From: Valencia hispanica
Lineage: Eukaryota > Chordata > Actinopteri > Cyprinodontiformes > Valenciidae
Assembly (NCBI GenBank): GCA_963556495.2
Contig: OY747707.1
Location: forward strand, 36,224,371-36,288,370
DNA: 64,000 bases
Direction: 5' to 3'
Translations under genes and position numbers: made by a program
The notes under the pieces: generated by a model
What the model saw: only the letters and a program-made list of their open reading frames with translations
Database searches by the model: none
Told to the model about the DNA's origin: nothing
Shown: positions 23,565 to 35,383 of the stretch, one piece after another
Position numbering within the stretch: the first letter of the stretch is position 1
How the letters are laid out: each line of letters starts with the position of its first letter

Positions 23565-24085
23565 CTGTAACCTATGTATGTGGGGATGTTTAATGACAAC
23601 ACCAAAGCTGGATTTTTTTGGCCTACGTGCTAAATATTGTCTGATGGAAAACTAACACTCCCCAACACCCTGTGAGACATGGTGGTAGCAGCATCATGAT
23701 GTGGAGATTTTTTTCTTCAGCAGACACAAGAAGGTAGAAGATAACCCGTGAGAGGGCATAAAATTTAACCTTCAACATGCAGACAACAAAGCTAAGGAAA
23801 CAACCAGAGCTACACTGGAATTGTTTAGATTGAATTCACATATCAAAACATCCCAGTCAAAGTCCAGATGTCGAAAATCTTTGTCGTGACTTGAAAACTG
23901 ATGTTTACATATACTCTAAATCTGGTTATGGTTGAGCTATTTTGCAATCTAGAAGGGGTAGAGAGTTTAGTCTGCACAGCTCGTGGTTGTAACATGACAA
24001 AACGTGAAAAAGCTTCGTAGGCTACCACTGGTCTTTGCCTGGAAGTGAAGAATGACATCCATGTACAAATGAAAAACACAGCCGG
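23565..24085 (+). mobile_element. Tc1-type transposon relic
   Basis: Plus-strand landmarks are GACATGGTGGTAGCAGCATCATGATGTGG (about 23676, GGSIMLWG zone), then AACATGCAGACAACAAAGC (the DNDPKH zone, degraded) and CATCCCAGTCAAAGTCCAG (about 23849, PSQSPD zone). Frames are broken. It lies directly right of the hAT element, so that hAT may have landed in this relic. Confidence 0.55.
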
Positions 24086-24468
24086 TCTCAGTTTTGAAAT
24101 GAAATGCCTCTTCTGCTTATTTATTTGATAGAGTGATAGTCAAGTAAAAACCAGAAGAAGTGCTAAAAACAAAGGGGGCACATGGTGAGTGGTACAAAAC
24201 TCTGGTGTTACAGACACTCAGCAGATAAGTTCAGAAACTGAGGGTTTATCATCTCAAACTTCCAAAAAAAGGCAGGTGACTGTCGGCAGAGTACACAGAT
24301 AATGAGATCACTCCGAAATTGGCAAATGGGCTGTGTTTGAATATAAATTGGCTCCATTATCCTGCCAATCACACCTCAACTTCGCCGGCTCAGCTGACAA
24401 AGGCAGCAGGTGTCTTGTGTGTCACCTCTTCTTTCAACCTTAGAAACAAATGTGTGCGTGCACAGCAC
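24086..24468. other. Non-coding stretch, nothing recognised
   Basis: No coding or repeat signature was identified. Confidence 0.35.
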
Positions 24469-24473
24469 TGGTC

Positions 24474-25688
24474 GAAGGTTTACATACACTCATCTGTATG
24501 AATGGGGTCAATTTGACCTTCTATTGATGCACTTATGTTAGGATTCTGCAACATATATAATTTCAAAACATGGAACTGGGTGCACAAATTAGAATTTATT
24601 GGAGAATTTCTCTAATCCACACAGGTTCAAAATTATATCTCTATATAGGTTGAAATGTGTATACACACACACCAACTCAATAATAATTAGACAAATGGCT
24701 CAGCAAGTAGAGGAATCCTAACCTTTTGGAGTCATCAACAAGCCTCTGGTATATTTTCTGGCTGGACCTTTGACCTCTGTTTTTGGCAGAATTAGTAGGG
24801 CTCTGCTAAATATGTTGTTTTTCTGGGACAGACGTATCTTTGAAACAGTCGACAACAATTCAACAGGGTTGAGGCTGGAGCTATTCCAGTCGTTTTATGT
24901 TGGCCTGCGTTGTACATTTGCAAATCAAATTTGACGTGTTTGGGGTCATTGTTGGAACAAGCAATTGTGTCCAAATTCCATCCAACAAGCTATTGATATA
25001 AGGTAAAGTTAAATACTTCAAAGTTAGGATAAGTTATTCATCCACTATATCCTTCCACTCAATTTGTGCAATGTGCGAGAAGAATAAAAAAAAGACACCC
25101 AGCATACTTCTGCCATCACTGTGCTTCATAGATGCTACATTATTCTTAAGTTTGAAAACCTGTCTTTATTCTTCCCCCCAATGTCTCTGGCTAGTGGCTT
25201 GTCTATGTACGCTGATGCAAATTTCCGGCATGCTTCTCAGCCCACGTTGATGTAAAATGGTTTTAGCTGTTGACATTAACACTGGTGTTCCAGCAACTTT
25301 TAACTCATTTTCTTTTAATTGGTTGTGACTGAGTGAAAAAGCACATCAAAACTGATTTTGAAATGGAAAAATATCACCAACATTAAACTTCTTGGCTGGG
25401 CAAGACATCAGGCCTAGCAAAAACAGTTTAAAGCAAGGTCTGTGCCAAGATATTAACCAAATCAAATGAGCTCTACAGTTTATCATAAGAAGGGTGCTCA
25501 AATATTCAGACCGAGTGATGCCAGAAGCTCGTTCATGGTTTTTCAGCAACTTGCTTAGGGGCATTAAACCAAAATTAAGTGGGTGTGGATGTGTGTTCAA
25601 GTCTGTATGTATAATTTTTGAAACTTCACCAAAAGCCTGAAATCAACACAAAATTCATGCCCACGATGCATGTATGTAAACCTTTGAG
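24474..25688 (-). mobile_element. Tc1-type transposon relic with both ends
   Basis: The left end GAAGGTTTACATACACTC and the right end, whose reverse complement reads AAAGGTTTACATACATGC, are inverted repeats of the kind found in one Tc1-type group. Between them lie minus-oriented remnants: CAACAGGGTTGAGGCTGGAG (about 24857), GTTTGGGGTCATTGTTGGAAC (about 24938) and CACCCAGCATACTTCTGCCA (about 25097). About 1.2 kb is left, shorter than a full 1.6-kb element. Frames are destroyed. Confidence 0.65.
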
Positions 25689-25689
25689 C

Positions 25690-26635
25690 ATCTTGAATTG
25701 ACTAAAATAAAGTTGCTCATAAGGCTGGCTGAGAAGGCCAGAATGAGACAAAAGTACAAAAATAGAGTGTACATTCAACCATATACAGCACATTGATCTG
25801 TTATAAATACGGTATATATCAAAAGTGTAGCATTTCATAAAAAATACAAACTCAAAGGAACACTTGTGCAGAACGTGCAACGTTATAGGCAGAGAGGCAG
25901 CCTGAACACTTATACTGTCTGGGGAGAGAGCAGTGTGCTTCGGCACTTGTTTTTCCCAATTCTGACTCACTTCGACTGTTTCCCCCCCCCCACACTCTTT
26001 CTTTTTGTGTTTCGACTGTACACCCACCTTCCTCTTATTGGCAGGAAAATTATGTAGTACCGGGATCAATCTAATGGTAGAGCGAGATGCTGACACTTTT
26101 TAAAGGCCTGCCTTTCAACTCATCTCCTGTGGGGAACTGAAAAGGTGATTGCTGCGAGTGCTTAAGAAGCACCTTGTTATGATTGCCTTTCAGCAGTGCC
26201 TCGTGGGTTTTTTTTTTCTTTCCTTGTCTTTTTGTTCTGGCATGCTAAAATTCTGCAGAATGCAGTGGAAAACAGAAGGTTCAGGGAGGTAAATCTTCCC
26301 CGAGTCCTTTTGGGATGCAGCAGATGCCTTTAACATTAGGCTGATCTTTAGAGCTCGCCGACAGTAGTGTTGCACAGAAATGGAGCTCTACTCTGTATGT
26401 GTGGTGGGTGTCTTAAGGATATTAAATAGTAAAGGATGGGGATTAATAATGGAACCTGACAGCTCATCTCCGGCTTCTATCTGCCTGACCGTCCCCACAA
26501 TCTTCCCTTCCATTCCCTCCCTACCTCGTTCCCCCCTCCCCTCTCTCTCAGTTTCTAATCCGGCGCGGTTCTCTCTGGCTCTGACCCTCCTTTGTACTTC
26601 TTCCCTCCAGCTCTTTTGTCTCCCCTCTTTCTCTC
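25690..26635. other. Non-coding DNA downstream of the candidate terminal exon
   Basis: If 26642-26809 is a terminal exon, this is its 3' UTR and 3' flank on the minus strand. No minus-strand AATAAA is apparent close to the stop codon; the nearest I noticed is far away, at 25165-25170, inside a transposon relic. The interval at about 26040-26370 has non-repetitive, balanced composition and could be UTR or a conserved non-coding element. Confidence 0.35.
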
Positions 26636-26641
26636 TCCCCC

Positions 26642-26809
26642 TCAAGGACCTCGATCTTTCAGGGTCATGTCAGGAGAGTAGAAGAGCACGTTGGTGTCGT
26701 CGTTGTCGTCATCGCTCGGGTCGATAAGGTCTGCCTGTGTGTAGCGCACCGCCCCGGGGTAGTACTCTCCGATTCGCGTTCGGTCGCAGAGCCGTGACTG
26801 CAGAGCCAG
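26642..26809 (-). CDS. Probable terminal exon: acidic C-terminal tail of a putative 7TM receptor
   Basis: The minus strand has an excellent acceptor (TCTGCTTTTTCAG before 26809) and then 55 sense codons and TGA, with mostly G or C in third positions. The peptide starts LALQSRLCDRTRIGEYY and contains LIDPSDDDNDDTNVLFYSP, a hydrophilic acidic tail ending KDRGP. Its start phase is 0, matching the phase-0 donor of the exon at 50302-50449. Joined, it would be the cytoplasmic tail after helix 8. I do not recognise the protein. A weak donor (GAG|GTCCTT) just before the stop leaves open that the exon is internal. A CA repeat begins 12 bases upstream of the exon. Confidence 0.6.
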   Translation of the reverse strand: MALQSRLCDRTRIGEYYPGAVRYTQADLIDPSDDDNDDTNVLFYSPDMTLKDRGP

Positions 26810-26820
26810 CTGAAAAAGCA

Positions 26821-26821
<1 letters not shown>

Positions 26822-26852
<31 letters not shown>
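26822..26852. repeat. (CA)n microsatellite abutting a splice acceptor
   Basis: About 31 bases of CA on the plus strand, which is GT/UG on the minus strand. It lies 12 bases upstream of the acceptor of the exon ending at 26809, where a UG repeat can influence splicing. Confidence 0.9.
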
Positions 26853-26854
<2 letters not shown>

Positions 26855-26954
26855 TTTGAATTAGTTTTCCCCATTTGCCTTGGTTTAGACAGCTAACTTC
26901 AAAAAGCCTCTTTTCCTGTTTCCATTCTAGACATTACCGCACAGCGCGTAGCAA

Positions 26955-28347
26955 ATGTTTTCACACCCCTTCAACATTTTCCAATTTTTTCGGGTTACAG
27001 CCATAAACTTTGATGTATTTTAGTGTTATAATGTGACAGATCAACATAACGTACCGCACAACTGTGGAGTGGAAGGGAATTATTACGTAGCTTTCAAAAC
27101 GTTTTACAAATAAAAAGCAATTTTCAAGTCTTGCCACAGATTTAGAATTGGACTTTGACTGGGCCATTTGAACATAGATCACAGCACTGCTCTATCTTAC
27201 TAACATCGCTGGTCAGCCTCCCTGCAACTGTAGAAGAAAATAATTCCCACAGCATGATGCTGCCACTGCCATGCTTCACATGGAGGATGCTTTATTAAGG
27301 TTCATGCGCTGGCTACTCCACACATAATATTTTATATGTGCCAAAATGTTAACCTTTTTGACTCATTTGAACAGACCACCTTCTTCTTCCACCTGTTTGC
27401 TGTCACCTACATGGCGTGCGACCAACTGGAAATGGGAGTTATGTCTTTTTTCTTATGAGTTTTTCACGTTGTGGAGGGTACAGCAGAGCTGTTGATCTCT
27501 GCAGCTCCTCCAGAGCTACCATGGCCCTCTTGGCTACTTGTCTGACAATTGCTATCTTTCTCTTGCCTGTCAGTTCAGGTGGATGGTCATTTTTTGAAAG
27601 GTTTGTAAATGTGTCATACTCTTTGCATTTTTATATCGTGAATCACACAGTGAGCTGTAAAATTGTAATAAGTAAGGATGGACGGTATATCGGCATCAAC
27701 ATCAGTATCAGCCGATGTTAGTAATGTTTTTTCATATCGGTATCATTTCGATAAATAAAACTGGGCCATTTTGAATGTGCTTTGGGAGGGGGTGAGGGTG
27801 TTGGTCCGGTGGTATTTGTTTGGTCTGGTGACAGTGATAGCGATGCAGTGTGTGATTGTGGGGTGTTTAACTGAAGCACAGAAGCAATGTCAGCGATGTG
27901 GCCGTTTTATCTGAAAAATATTGGTAAATATAAGTTACCGGAATATTAATATTGGTTATCAATTGAAGAAAGCTAACAAATGTTTTTATATCGGTGCATA
28001 CCTAGTTAAAACTCATAACCTCACTGCTCTTTAAAATTCTCCACAACTTCCTCCCTGGCTGTGTTTCTTGGTCTTCATGAAGCTCTTTGTTCACTAAAGT
28101 TCTCTAAAAAAGCTCTAAACCTTTGACAGAGCAGCTGTATTTGCACTGAGATTAAATTAGGGAGTCTCTTTACGAATTAGGTGACTAGGCGGTTGATTGC
28201 ATTAGATTTTATTTAGGGGACTCAGAGGAAAGTTTAGGTCACACTTTTCAGATTTTTACTGTAAATAAACAACTACATATCACTTTGCTCCCACTTCCAA
28301 ATTACGCACTACTTTGCGCTTGTCTATTGCATAAAATTCCAACTTCA
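26955..28347 (-). mobile_element. Tc1-type transposon relic with nested insertion
   Basis: Left terminal repeat remnants are TTTTCACACCCCTTCAAC and GGGTTACAGCCATAAAC. Minus-strand transposase zones follow: GGACTTTGACTGGGCCATTTGAACATAG-like (about 27152), CACAGCATGATGCTGCCACTGC (about 27248) and CAGCTCCTCCAGAGCTACCATGG (about 27502, N-terminal helix-turn-helix region). The right part (about 28240-28345) is a diverged repeat end. Stops and frameshifts pervade it. A separate small element (27673-28006) interrupts it. Confidence 0.65.
27673..28006. mobile_element. Small inverted-repeat element nested in a Tc1 relic
   Basis: The left end TAAGGATGGACGGTATATCGG and the reverse complement of the right end (TAGGTATGCACCGATATAAA) form an imperfect inverted repeat rich in CGATAT words. 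Internal repeats of ATATCGG/GGTATC occur throughout. No coding sequence. A 334-base non-autonomous DNA transposon, probably hAT-like, is the best reading. It interrupts the Tc1 relic, so it inserted later. Confidence 0.5.
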
Positions 28348-28899
28348 TATTCAGGAGTTTGAGATGTACCACTTTCCTCCAGAGGTTAAAGGCGGAGTGA
28401 TGAAGACCAGCAACCAATCAAAATGTTGCTTTACTAACTACACTGTTAGATTTATTTGTTCTGCCTAATTTTCGATGAAAATCAGCACAGACGCAAAGCT
28501 TCAGCATGAATATAATGTCGGATTTGCAGTGGAATAACACCCCTTATTGGCTCTCCTCTTTTAATTTCACCCAACATGTAGTTAGGTAGTAGTAGCAGAA
28601 GTAGGTCAATACACTGCATGGCGCTCACAACAAATATTTTCTGCTCAAGCGCCATTTCAGAGTCACGTCCTGAACATTATCGACCTTTCTACATTACAAG
28701 GTGGTGTTAATAAATCCCACTGCAAATGCTGTGTGAAACTGCCATTTTCCAGTTCTGCTGGTACCAATCAGATATCTGCTGGTTGGGACTGTGAAACGTT
28801 AACAAGCACTGCATGTTGTTTAAAATAGCGTTAATAAACAGTGCTGGTGCAAATCATGCTTTTTATTTCAGCTTACCAGGAAACAGAGGATGCATTACA

Positions 28900-29545
28900 C
28901 AATGTGCCAGAATTATTGGCTCGCCCATCCGAGTCTTTCAATTCAGGTGTAGCAATAACCTCCTTACGGCTCTGGTGTGATGTATCATATCTCTTAGTCC
29001 GGCAAACCAATGGTCAAGTCCAAGTTAAACAGCTGCCAAGAGAAGGGCACTTGTCTGACTGCACCAATTCCTAGGAGCTGGGCTCGGGCCTCTTACTTCC
29101 AGCAAGATAAACTTCTAATATTTCATCAGACATTTTGGCAATTTTATGCTCCTGACTCTATAGGAACAGTTTCAGGTTCAGTTCCAACATTACGGCGCAC
29201 CAGTGAACAAAGCAAGGTCCATAATGACATGGCTGGGGGAGTTTTGTGTGGAGGAACCTGACTAACCTGCACAGGGCCCTAACCTCAACCCAATAGAACA
29301 CCTCTGGGATGAATTAGAGCAGAGACTTTGAGCTAGGCCTTCTCGTCCAACATCAGCGTCTGACTTCATAAATGCTTGTCTGGAAGAATGATCCATGGAC
29401 CTTGAGGAAGGTCTTCCCATAGGAGTTCAAGCTGTTGTTGCAAAGGGTGGACAAATACTGTACCAAAAACTTTGTGTTAAACATGGGATGTCCTTAAAGA
29501 TCATGTCCGTACAAAACAATTGTCCCAATAATTTTGGTACGTGCA
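28900..29545 (+). mobile_element. Tc1-type transposon relic of a different subfamily
   Basis: Near-terminal words CCAGAATTATTGG (left) and, as the reverse complement of the right end, CCAAAATTATTGGGAC mark terminal repeats. The plus-strand remnant encodes PNLNPIEHLWDELEQRL (about 29278-29328), the third catalytic Glu block of the DDE domain. Next come GCCTTCTCGTCCAACATCAG and GTTGTTGCAAAGGGTGGAC, the usual C-terminal sequence. About 645 bases remain of a 1.3-1.6 kb element. Confidence 0.65.
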
Positions 29546-29735
29546 AAATGACATCTGCTTGGAGGTATACTGAGATAACTATATGATTTGTCTAGTTGAG
29601 CTGTGATCCTTCACAAAAGTTCTGAATAAGACAGAGAAGAAAACATTTACTGATATGTTTAGCATGGTGTAAAGAAGTGTCACAAAGCTGGCACTCTGGC
29701 AGGGGAAAGCTAAACTGATTCCTTTACAAAACTAG

Positions 29736-29768
29736 TAAAAAAAAAAAAAAAAAAGAAAGAAAGAAAAA
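29736..29768. repeat. A-rich simple repeat
   Basis: An A run of about 18 bases followed by GAAA units. Confidence 0.9.
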
Positions 29769-30055
29769 ACTGGCTCTATAACCAATCATGGTTTGGAACA
29801 ACTACTGCTTCCAAGGAAAACCCCTAAATGTGACCGATGTAACCTGGTAACAAAGAGTAAATTTTTTTTTGAAATGAGTACATTTAATCTTTCACATTGC
29901 ATTACTTTGCAGTTTTTCTGCCACGTTATCGTTAAAACGCTCAACTTTGCAAAGTGTTTTTCACATATGTCGTTACTGTTAAATGACCACTTTCTAATCT
30001 GAATAACTATACACATTTAGATTAAGGAGGAAGCAGTACGATGTTTTCTAAAATA

Positions 30056-30675
30056 GTCAGTACGTTTACATAGAGCAAGAGAAATTCTAATTATTGCCTT
30101 AGTATGACTGAAATCAGACTTTTAAAATGCATGTATACACCTTAGTCCGGCTGGAGTCGAACCGAACTGGAGTTTCAGAAGCTCGACTACTGCAGCTAGA
30201 TAATGCAGTTAGAAATTCGAATTTCTCTGCATGTATACTCTCGCCTTGAGAAGCCGAGCTATCAGGAGCTGTGCCCTGCCCCTCCAGGAAATGACGAGCT
30301 CGGAAGCCCCGTAATCAACAAAAAAGACGATGTATTATGCTGTAATAATACGCTGTAATTGATGTAATATGATCAAACAGTACAGAATGTAACAAATCTA
30401 CAGCGCGGCAGCGTTTGGGTCATCCATTTTTTTTTTACTATGTTGGCTTCTCTTCCACAAGTGTTTGTTTACCCTGAGTGTGTGACGCGAACCGGAAGAA
30501 TGCCACACGAAGGGTTGCATGTCGCCACCTACCGTTGCGGTGGTCGGCACACTTCTTTCAATAATTCGATTTTCGGAGTAACAAGTAAACTGGGACTCGG
30601 CTCGCTGCAGGAGGGAAGTCTTTAGTCCGGTTACTCCAAAAAGCTCGATTTAACTGTGCATGTAAACGTACTGAC
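30056..30675. mobile_element. MITE-like element with 17-base inverted repeats
   Basis: The left end GTCAGTACGTTTACAT is repeated in inverse at the right (ATGTAAACGTACTGAC). Internal inverted words are also shared (TTAGTCCGG and AGCTCGA). About 620 bases with no credible coding sequence; the 61-codon frame at 30440 is not conserved-looking. This is a non-autonomous DNA transposon with preserved ends. Terminal TA-like flanks exist but a longer target duplication is not clear. Confidence 0.7.
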
Positions 30676-33600
30676 TGTATGTGAACCGAAATGTTTGAAA
30701 CAGAAGCTAGATGCAGTTACGATAGAAAAAAAGCAGCTAAGAAACTATAAATGGCTTCAGTTATTGTTATTTGGTTTGTTATTGACGTTGTGTCGTCGCC
30801 CCCCCCCCCCCCCCGTTCCTCCTTTTTCTCACCCCCTTTGCATTCTTTTAACTAATGCAGCCTATTCTCTTTGTTGCCTAGATATCGGTTATTGCTCTTT
30901 TAATTGAATAAAGTCAATTATACAACAAGGGAAAAGTTCCATCAGCAAATTTGCCTCCACACAGTAGAGGCAACCAGACCCACGATGCTGTATGCTTAAG
31001 CTGTCAGAAAAAAAAGGGAAATGTTTAAAGATTAGGATCTGTGTTTTGGAACTGGTCCGGCTCCAGCTATCTCTCCTGCATGGTTTAAACTTCTTCCACA
31101 TGATCCAAACTACGTTCATTAAAGGAGTCATCTACAGCAGTTAATATACTAACAACTCATAATGTCTCCATGAGCCCCACATAAATAGAATAAAAATCAT
31201 AAACCACCCCTTCTGGGAATGTCTTGTGATGTAGTAGATTGGTAAATTAAGCATCTCAAATAAAAACTGCAGATTGCTCAACTTTAGTCCAGTATGACTA
31301 AGATGAATGCTGTTTCTTTCTTTTTCTGAAGTCAGTGACCTCCATAGCTTTAATGTGTTTTAGAGCTGTGTTTAACATTACCTTCTGTATGCTACTTCAG
31401 TCTGATGACGGTATCCAGCCTACTTCAAATGAAATGCATCCCATTTTACAGCAGTGCTGTCAAAACTCTGCACACTTAGAAATCCCAATGAAAGAACGTA
31501 GTTTGCAATGCATACAGGTGCATGAAGCAAATAAGCCGCCTCCTTTCCCCTTTGTTTTCCTTCAGGAACAGGCGTTACGGAGGATAAAGGAAATCTAGTG
31601 TGTTTTAGTACTCTCAAAAGAGCAAGGTCTTTCAGTGATACCCGATAACAAAAAAGGGTTTCTGCTGAGTAAAAGAAATCTAGTAACTCAATCCACCACT
31701 GAGGGATCACGCAGGAGAGTAGGACTGAAATTTCAAGCCTTGCAGCGATAAATGGACCAGTCGTCATTCCCTGGAAGATGGCGTGAAACCAGCAGCTCCG
31801 AGACGTGCATGAGAAAAACCCAGGGAGCAGAGTAGCAACGAGCATTTAGTGACTGGAACATAAAAGCCATATGGGGAAAAAGGACAGGTGGAAATGGTGT
31901 CTTTGGCTTGCTGAGCTACAAACGTGCTGAAGCTTTGGGACTTTTTACACGGGCTCTCAACTAAGCTGCTTGCACGAAAAAATATTTTTTCTTGGATTAA
32001 ACTTTTTCCTATATGTGCGTGCTGCATTTGCAGTGGCTCTGAGGCAAACAGGGGATTTTTAGCAGCTCTCCTCTGCATGCACTCTGGCATACATGCAGAG
32101 GCAGAAGTGTTGTGAGCTCATTGCAGAGCCGAAGGCGCTTCAGCTGTATGGCTAGAATGCAGATCAATATCAGTGAAAGAATGGAAGGAAGCGAGAGAGT
32201 GAAATGGAGAATACATAGGTGGGAGGGATATGCGACACAAAGGAGAGAAAAATAATGTGCGTGAGATAAAATGCCAGAGATGGTTTAACGGGGTATAACG
32301 GGAACAGAGAAGACGTAGAGAATGGGGAGCAGGCCTGAGAGGTGGAGGAGGAGGAGAAGAGTGAAACGCAGCTGGTCATGGGAGGGAAAAGCAGAGGAGA
32401 AGAAAAGCAAGCGGTGGCGAGTAGAGAGGAACACAAAAACACGCTAATCAAAGAAGTTAGGAGAGAAATCAAACAATACATTCTGTAATAATCTTCTTAC
32501 TGGAATACATCTGGTCTGCAACCAGAGGACGCCTCTTAGCATAGGTTTTCCTTCCAGTTGGACTGGCACACAAAGTTGCTTTCAGCTTTCAGGAGAGTGG
32601 AGATATTAACGTTTCCGACCAGGAATTTTGCTGTGATCATTTAAAGAAATATCTAAAAAACATTTAATACTCTTTGCCCTAAGTTTTGTTTTAAATGCCT
32701 ACAATTAAGGGAATTTATCAGGTTACAATCGCCGCAACCTCTATCTGTTTCCCCTTCAGTCTGTAATAGAAAAGGCCAACAAAGTAGACAAGTTTCCTGA
32801 ATCGTCTATAAATCCTCTAAGGGCATTTGTGAACAGCAAACAAGGAATTAAGAATAATGCCACTTAATTGGTTGATGCGAAGCCACGAAACACCTGAAAA
32901 GCTTAATGAATACAACAAAGTCCCCTGATTTAAATGTGGTACATGTGTGTGTGTGTTTTTGCAGTATGTGCAAGTAAAGAATTTCTGGGCAGAAGTAAAA
33001 GTTTGCATTCAGAACATAATCTCTGTATAAATTACCTTCTGAGCCCAAACCCTTTATTTTTGGTTTGTATTCTTTGCAATACTGCAATACTCCCCTGGAT
33101 CAAAGAATGAATTATTGCAGTAACACAGGAAAAGACTGAAAGGTTTTGTAACGTAGCTACAACACCGGCAGAAGAAAAGAAACACAACCTATTTTATCAG
33201 AGCTAAACATTTATGCATTGAGGGTATCTAGGGCCCTGTTATTAGGTACTCGTAGAGAACTGATATGACCCCAGCATTGGGGATACGGGATGATTAAATC
33301 TTGTGATGATCTGTGAGCTCTGAAGAGAGCATTAAAAATGTCTCAAGCAGCTCTGCATGGAAAAATCCTCAGTCAACCTTAAACTGTGATTTTATTATTG
33401 TAGAGCAATCATTTGTGTTCGAGTCATTTTCTTTCCGAAAACGACTTAGCTGGTGAAAGAAAAAAATGAAATACTAATTCATTATAAAATGAAAACCATC
33501 AGTTAATAGCCACTAGGTATTCTGTGCCTGATCACCCAGAAAATGGGAGTAAAGATTGTGTTAAAACACAGTCCATACATTTTCAAAAAGGTCGATCCAA

Positions 33601-33985
33601 AAAGCCTAAACTTAGTCTGTATTATCCAGTTAAAAACTGTTTTCATGACCTGATGGAACGCCAGGTTCTGCCCAGGCTGCAACCCTCAAACCCAATGTGT
33701 AACCATCAGATTAAAAGAAATTGGAAGCCATTGGTAGGCAGTAGAACCCCAGAGTCACTGTCCGCAGTGAAGCCAGGTTAGTATCAACACGGATTGAGAA
33801 GGTGATGACTAAGAAAGAGGCTCCTGCTCCAAATTCAGGGTCTTCAAGCTTAACTACAATTATCAGATACCCAACTTCTCCTGAAGAAAAGTTTTAAGGC
33901 CAGATAAGATACAGGCTGAGCTACTTACTTACTCAAAAGGAAATGAAAATAGTTTTGAGGAGATAAGGTGAGGCTTTCAAACCTA
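30676..33985. other. Long intron-like non-coding stretch
   Basis: Contains a C run (30799-30814) and purine-rich patches (about 32180-32460). No exon with both splice sites in frame and no recognisable repeat end was seen. The serine-rich minus-strand frame at about 32170-32481 is the complement of the purine-rich patch. Confidence 0.35.
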
Positions 33986-33989
33986 GGAA

Positions 33990-34470
33990 GACTATAGTAA
34001 CTTGCATGCATGGTGGTGGTAGCATCATGCTGAGGGTCTTCTCCCTGCCTTATTCACAAATCTTCAGCTAGATCAGGAGTGTCCAAAATGCGGCCCGGCA
34101 GCCCTCTGAATGATTTTGAGCGCCGCCCCCCCACCCATAATTATAGACAGAAGAAATATGGCCTGCAAGCAAAGGTGGTTGATGCAGATAGACACTTTTG
34201 ATCTTTTAGGGTTGTATTTTTACAAACAAAATATTTTTTAAATTACAAAAGCGGAAAAGACAGATTTAATTATTCCAGCAGGGAAATGATCCCAAACATA
34301 TCAAAGCTTGTTTTATAATGAATTTAGCAGGTTAACATTAAACTTCTAAAATGAACCCGACCTCAACCCTAAATGACCTCTACCAACTCTGCCGAGAAGG
34401 GTGGTCAAATTTCCAGATTTATAAGTATTAGAAAGTTTGCAGTGGAGTTACAACTTGATAAAAGGAGCAT
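33990..34470 (+). mobile_element. Tc1-type transposon relic with nested insertion
   Basis: Plus-strand landmarks are GCATGGTGGTGGTAGCATCATGCTGAGGG (about 34008, GGSIMLWG zone), then CAGCAGGGAAATGATCCCAAACATATC (about 34277, QDNDPKH zone) and CTAAAATGAACCCGACCTCAACCCT (about 34347, PDLNP zone). The first two blocks are split by foreign sequence starting at 34074. Reading frames are lost. Confidence 0.6.
34074..34195. mobile_element. Fragment of a hAT-like repeat inside a Tc1 relic
   Basis: CAGGAGTGTCCAAAATGCGG followed by CCCGGCAGCC resembles the start of a well-known hAT-type repeat end. No matching right inverted repeat is seen, so the copy is truncated or rearranged. Confidence 0.4.
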
Positions 34471-35375
34471 GACCAAATATTAGTGGAGTTGTAGGTATAT
34501 AGAGTATTTTATAATTTTGAGCCTGTTTGGACCAGATAAACCCATAATGAATTTAAATTAATGCTCACACTTGTTTTTAAAAATCATTGCAGTAAAATCT
34601 TGTTATTTCAGTTCACCCTGAAAAAAGGCTCCAAATTATTATGACATCACAGCTGATGATAAGAGCATGTTAACCTCCAACCAGAATTACATGTGATAAA
34701 AAAAGGATCCTTATCTTTAAGGTATCCTCAGTCATGGAAACTTGACACTGATGAGGGAGATTTGGATATGTTAGACAGGAATAGGGACTATGTAAAGAAG
34801 GGCGACAAGAAAAAAAGAGGAACCTGAAACCAGTGGTTTGACACACAGTCAACACAACTGATGTGTACCTTCTGTGGTCAACTAGCTTCCCTGTACCTTG
34901 ACATGAACCTCCCATAAAATGTAACATGTTCAGTCAATACAGTCCTCCGCACTTTTGATTGGCCTATTCTGTGTGGATATAAAAAGCAGACTACTTTGCT
35001 CCAATATAACGGTCATGAGAATCACAAATGCAAGACCTAACAGGCTGTCATTTCCCCTGATTTGCTATTAGAGAGCATTGCTTTGCCTACAGCTCCTAAC
35101 TTGTTCCAAACTGTACCGGTTTGTACAAGACGAACACATCGACTCCAAGTACCTCACTGTGTTCCCGAGCTGCTGTGAATTCAGTGTGAGCGAGTTTTAT
35201 TTAACAATTTTATCTCTCTTTAACAACACGTCAGTGAATCTCCTATAGGAACTCCAATAACAAGAGCATCTAGGATGAAAATTGCGACAGATACAAGATG
35301 TACAAAGAGAAACGCTTACTTGGAGGACTGAACACTTACATACCTCTCCTGTAGACCCAGACGCTACAAGGCTCT
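34471..35375. other. Non-coding stretch, nothing recognised
   Basis: AT-rich DNA up to the target duplication of the hAT element at 35384. No gene is seen. Confidence 0.35.
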
Positions 35376-35383
35376 AACATTAC

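Noticed and set aside
27416..27721. 101-codon plus-strand frame with a hydrophobic segment (MALLATCLTIAIFLLP)
   Set aside because: It is antisense to the N-terminal part of a Tc1-type transposase relic and runs into a nested element, so it is not a gene.
32170..32481. Ser-rich minus-strand frame suggestive of a membrane or mucin-like protein
   Set aside because: The complement is a GA-rich low-complexity stretch, so the hydrophobic/Ser pattern is compositional.
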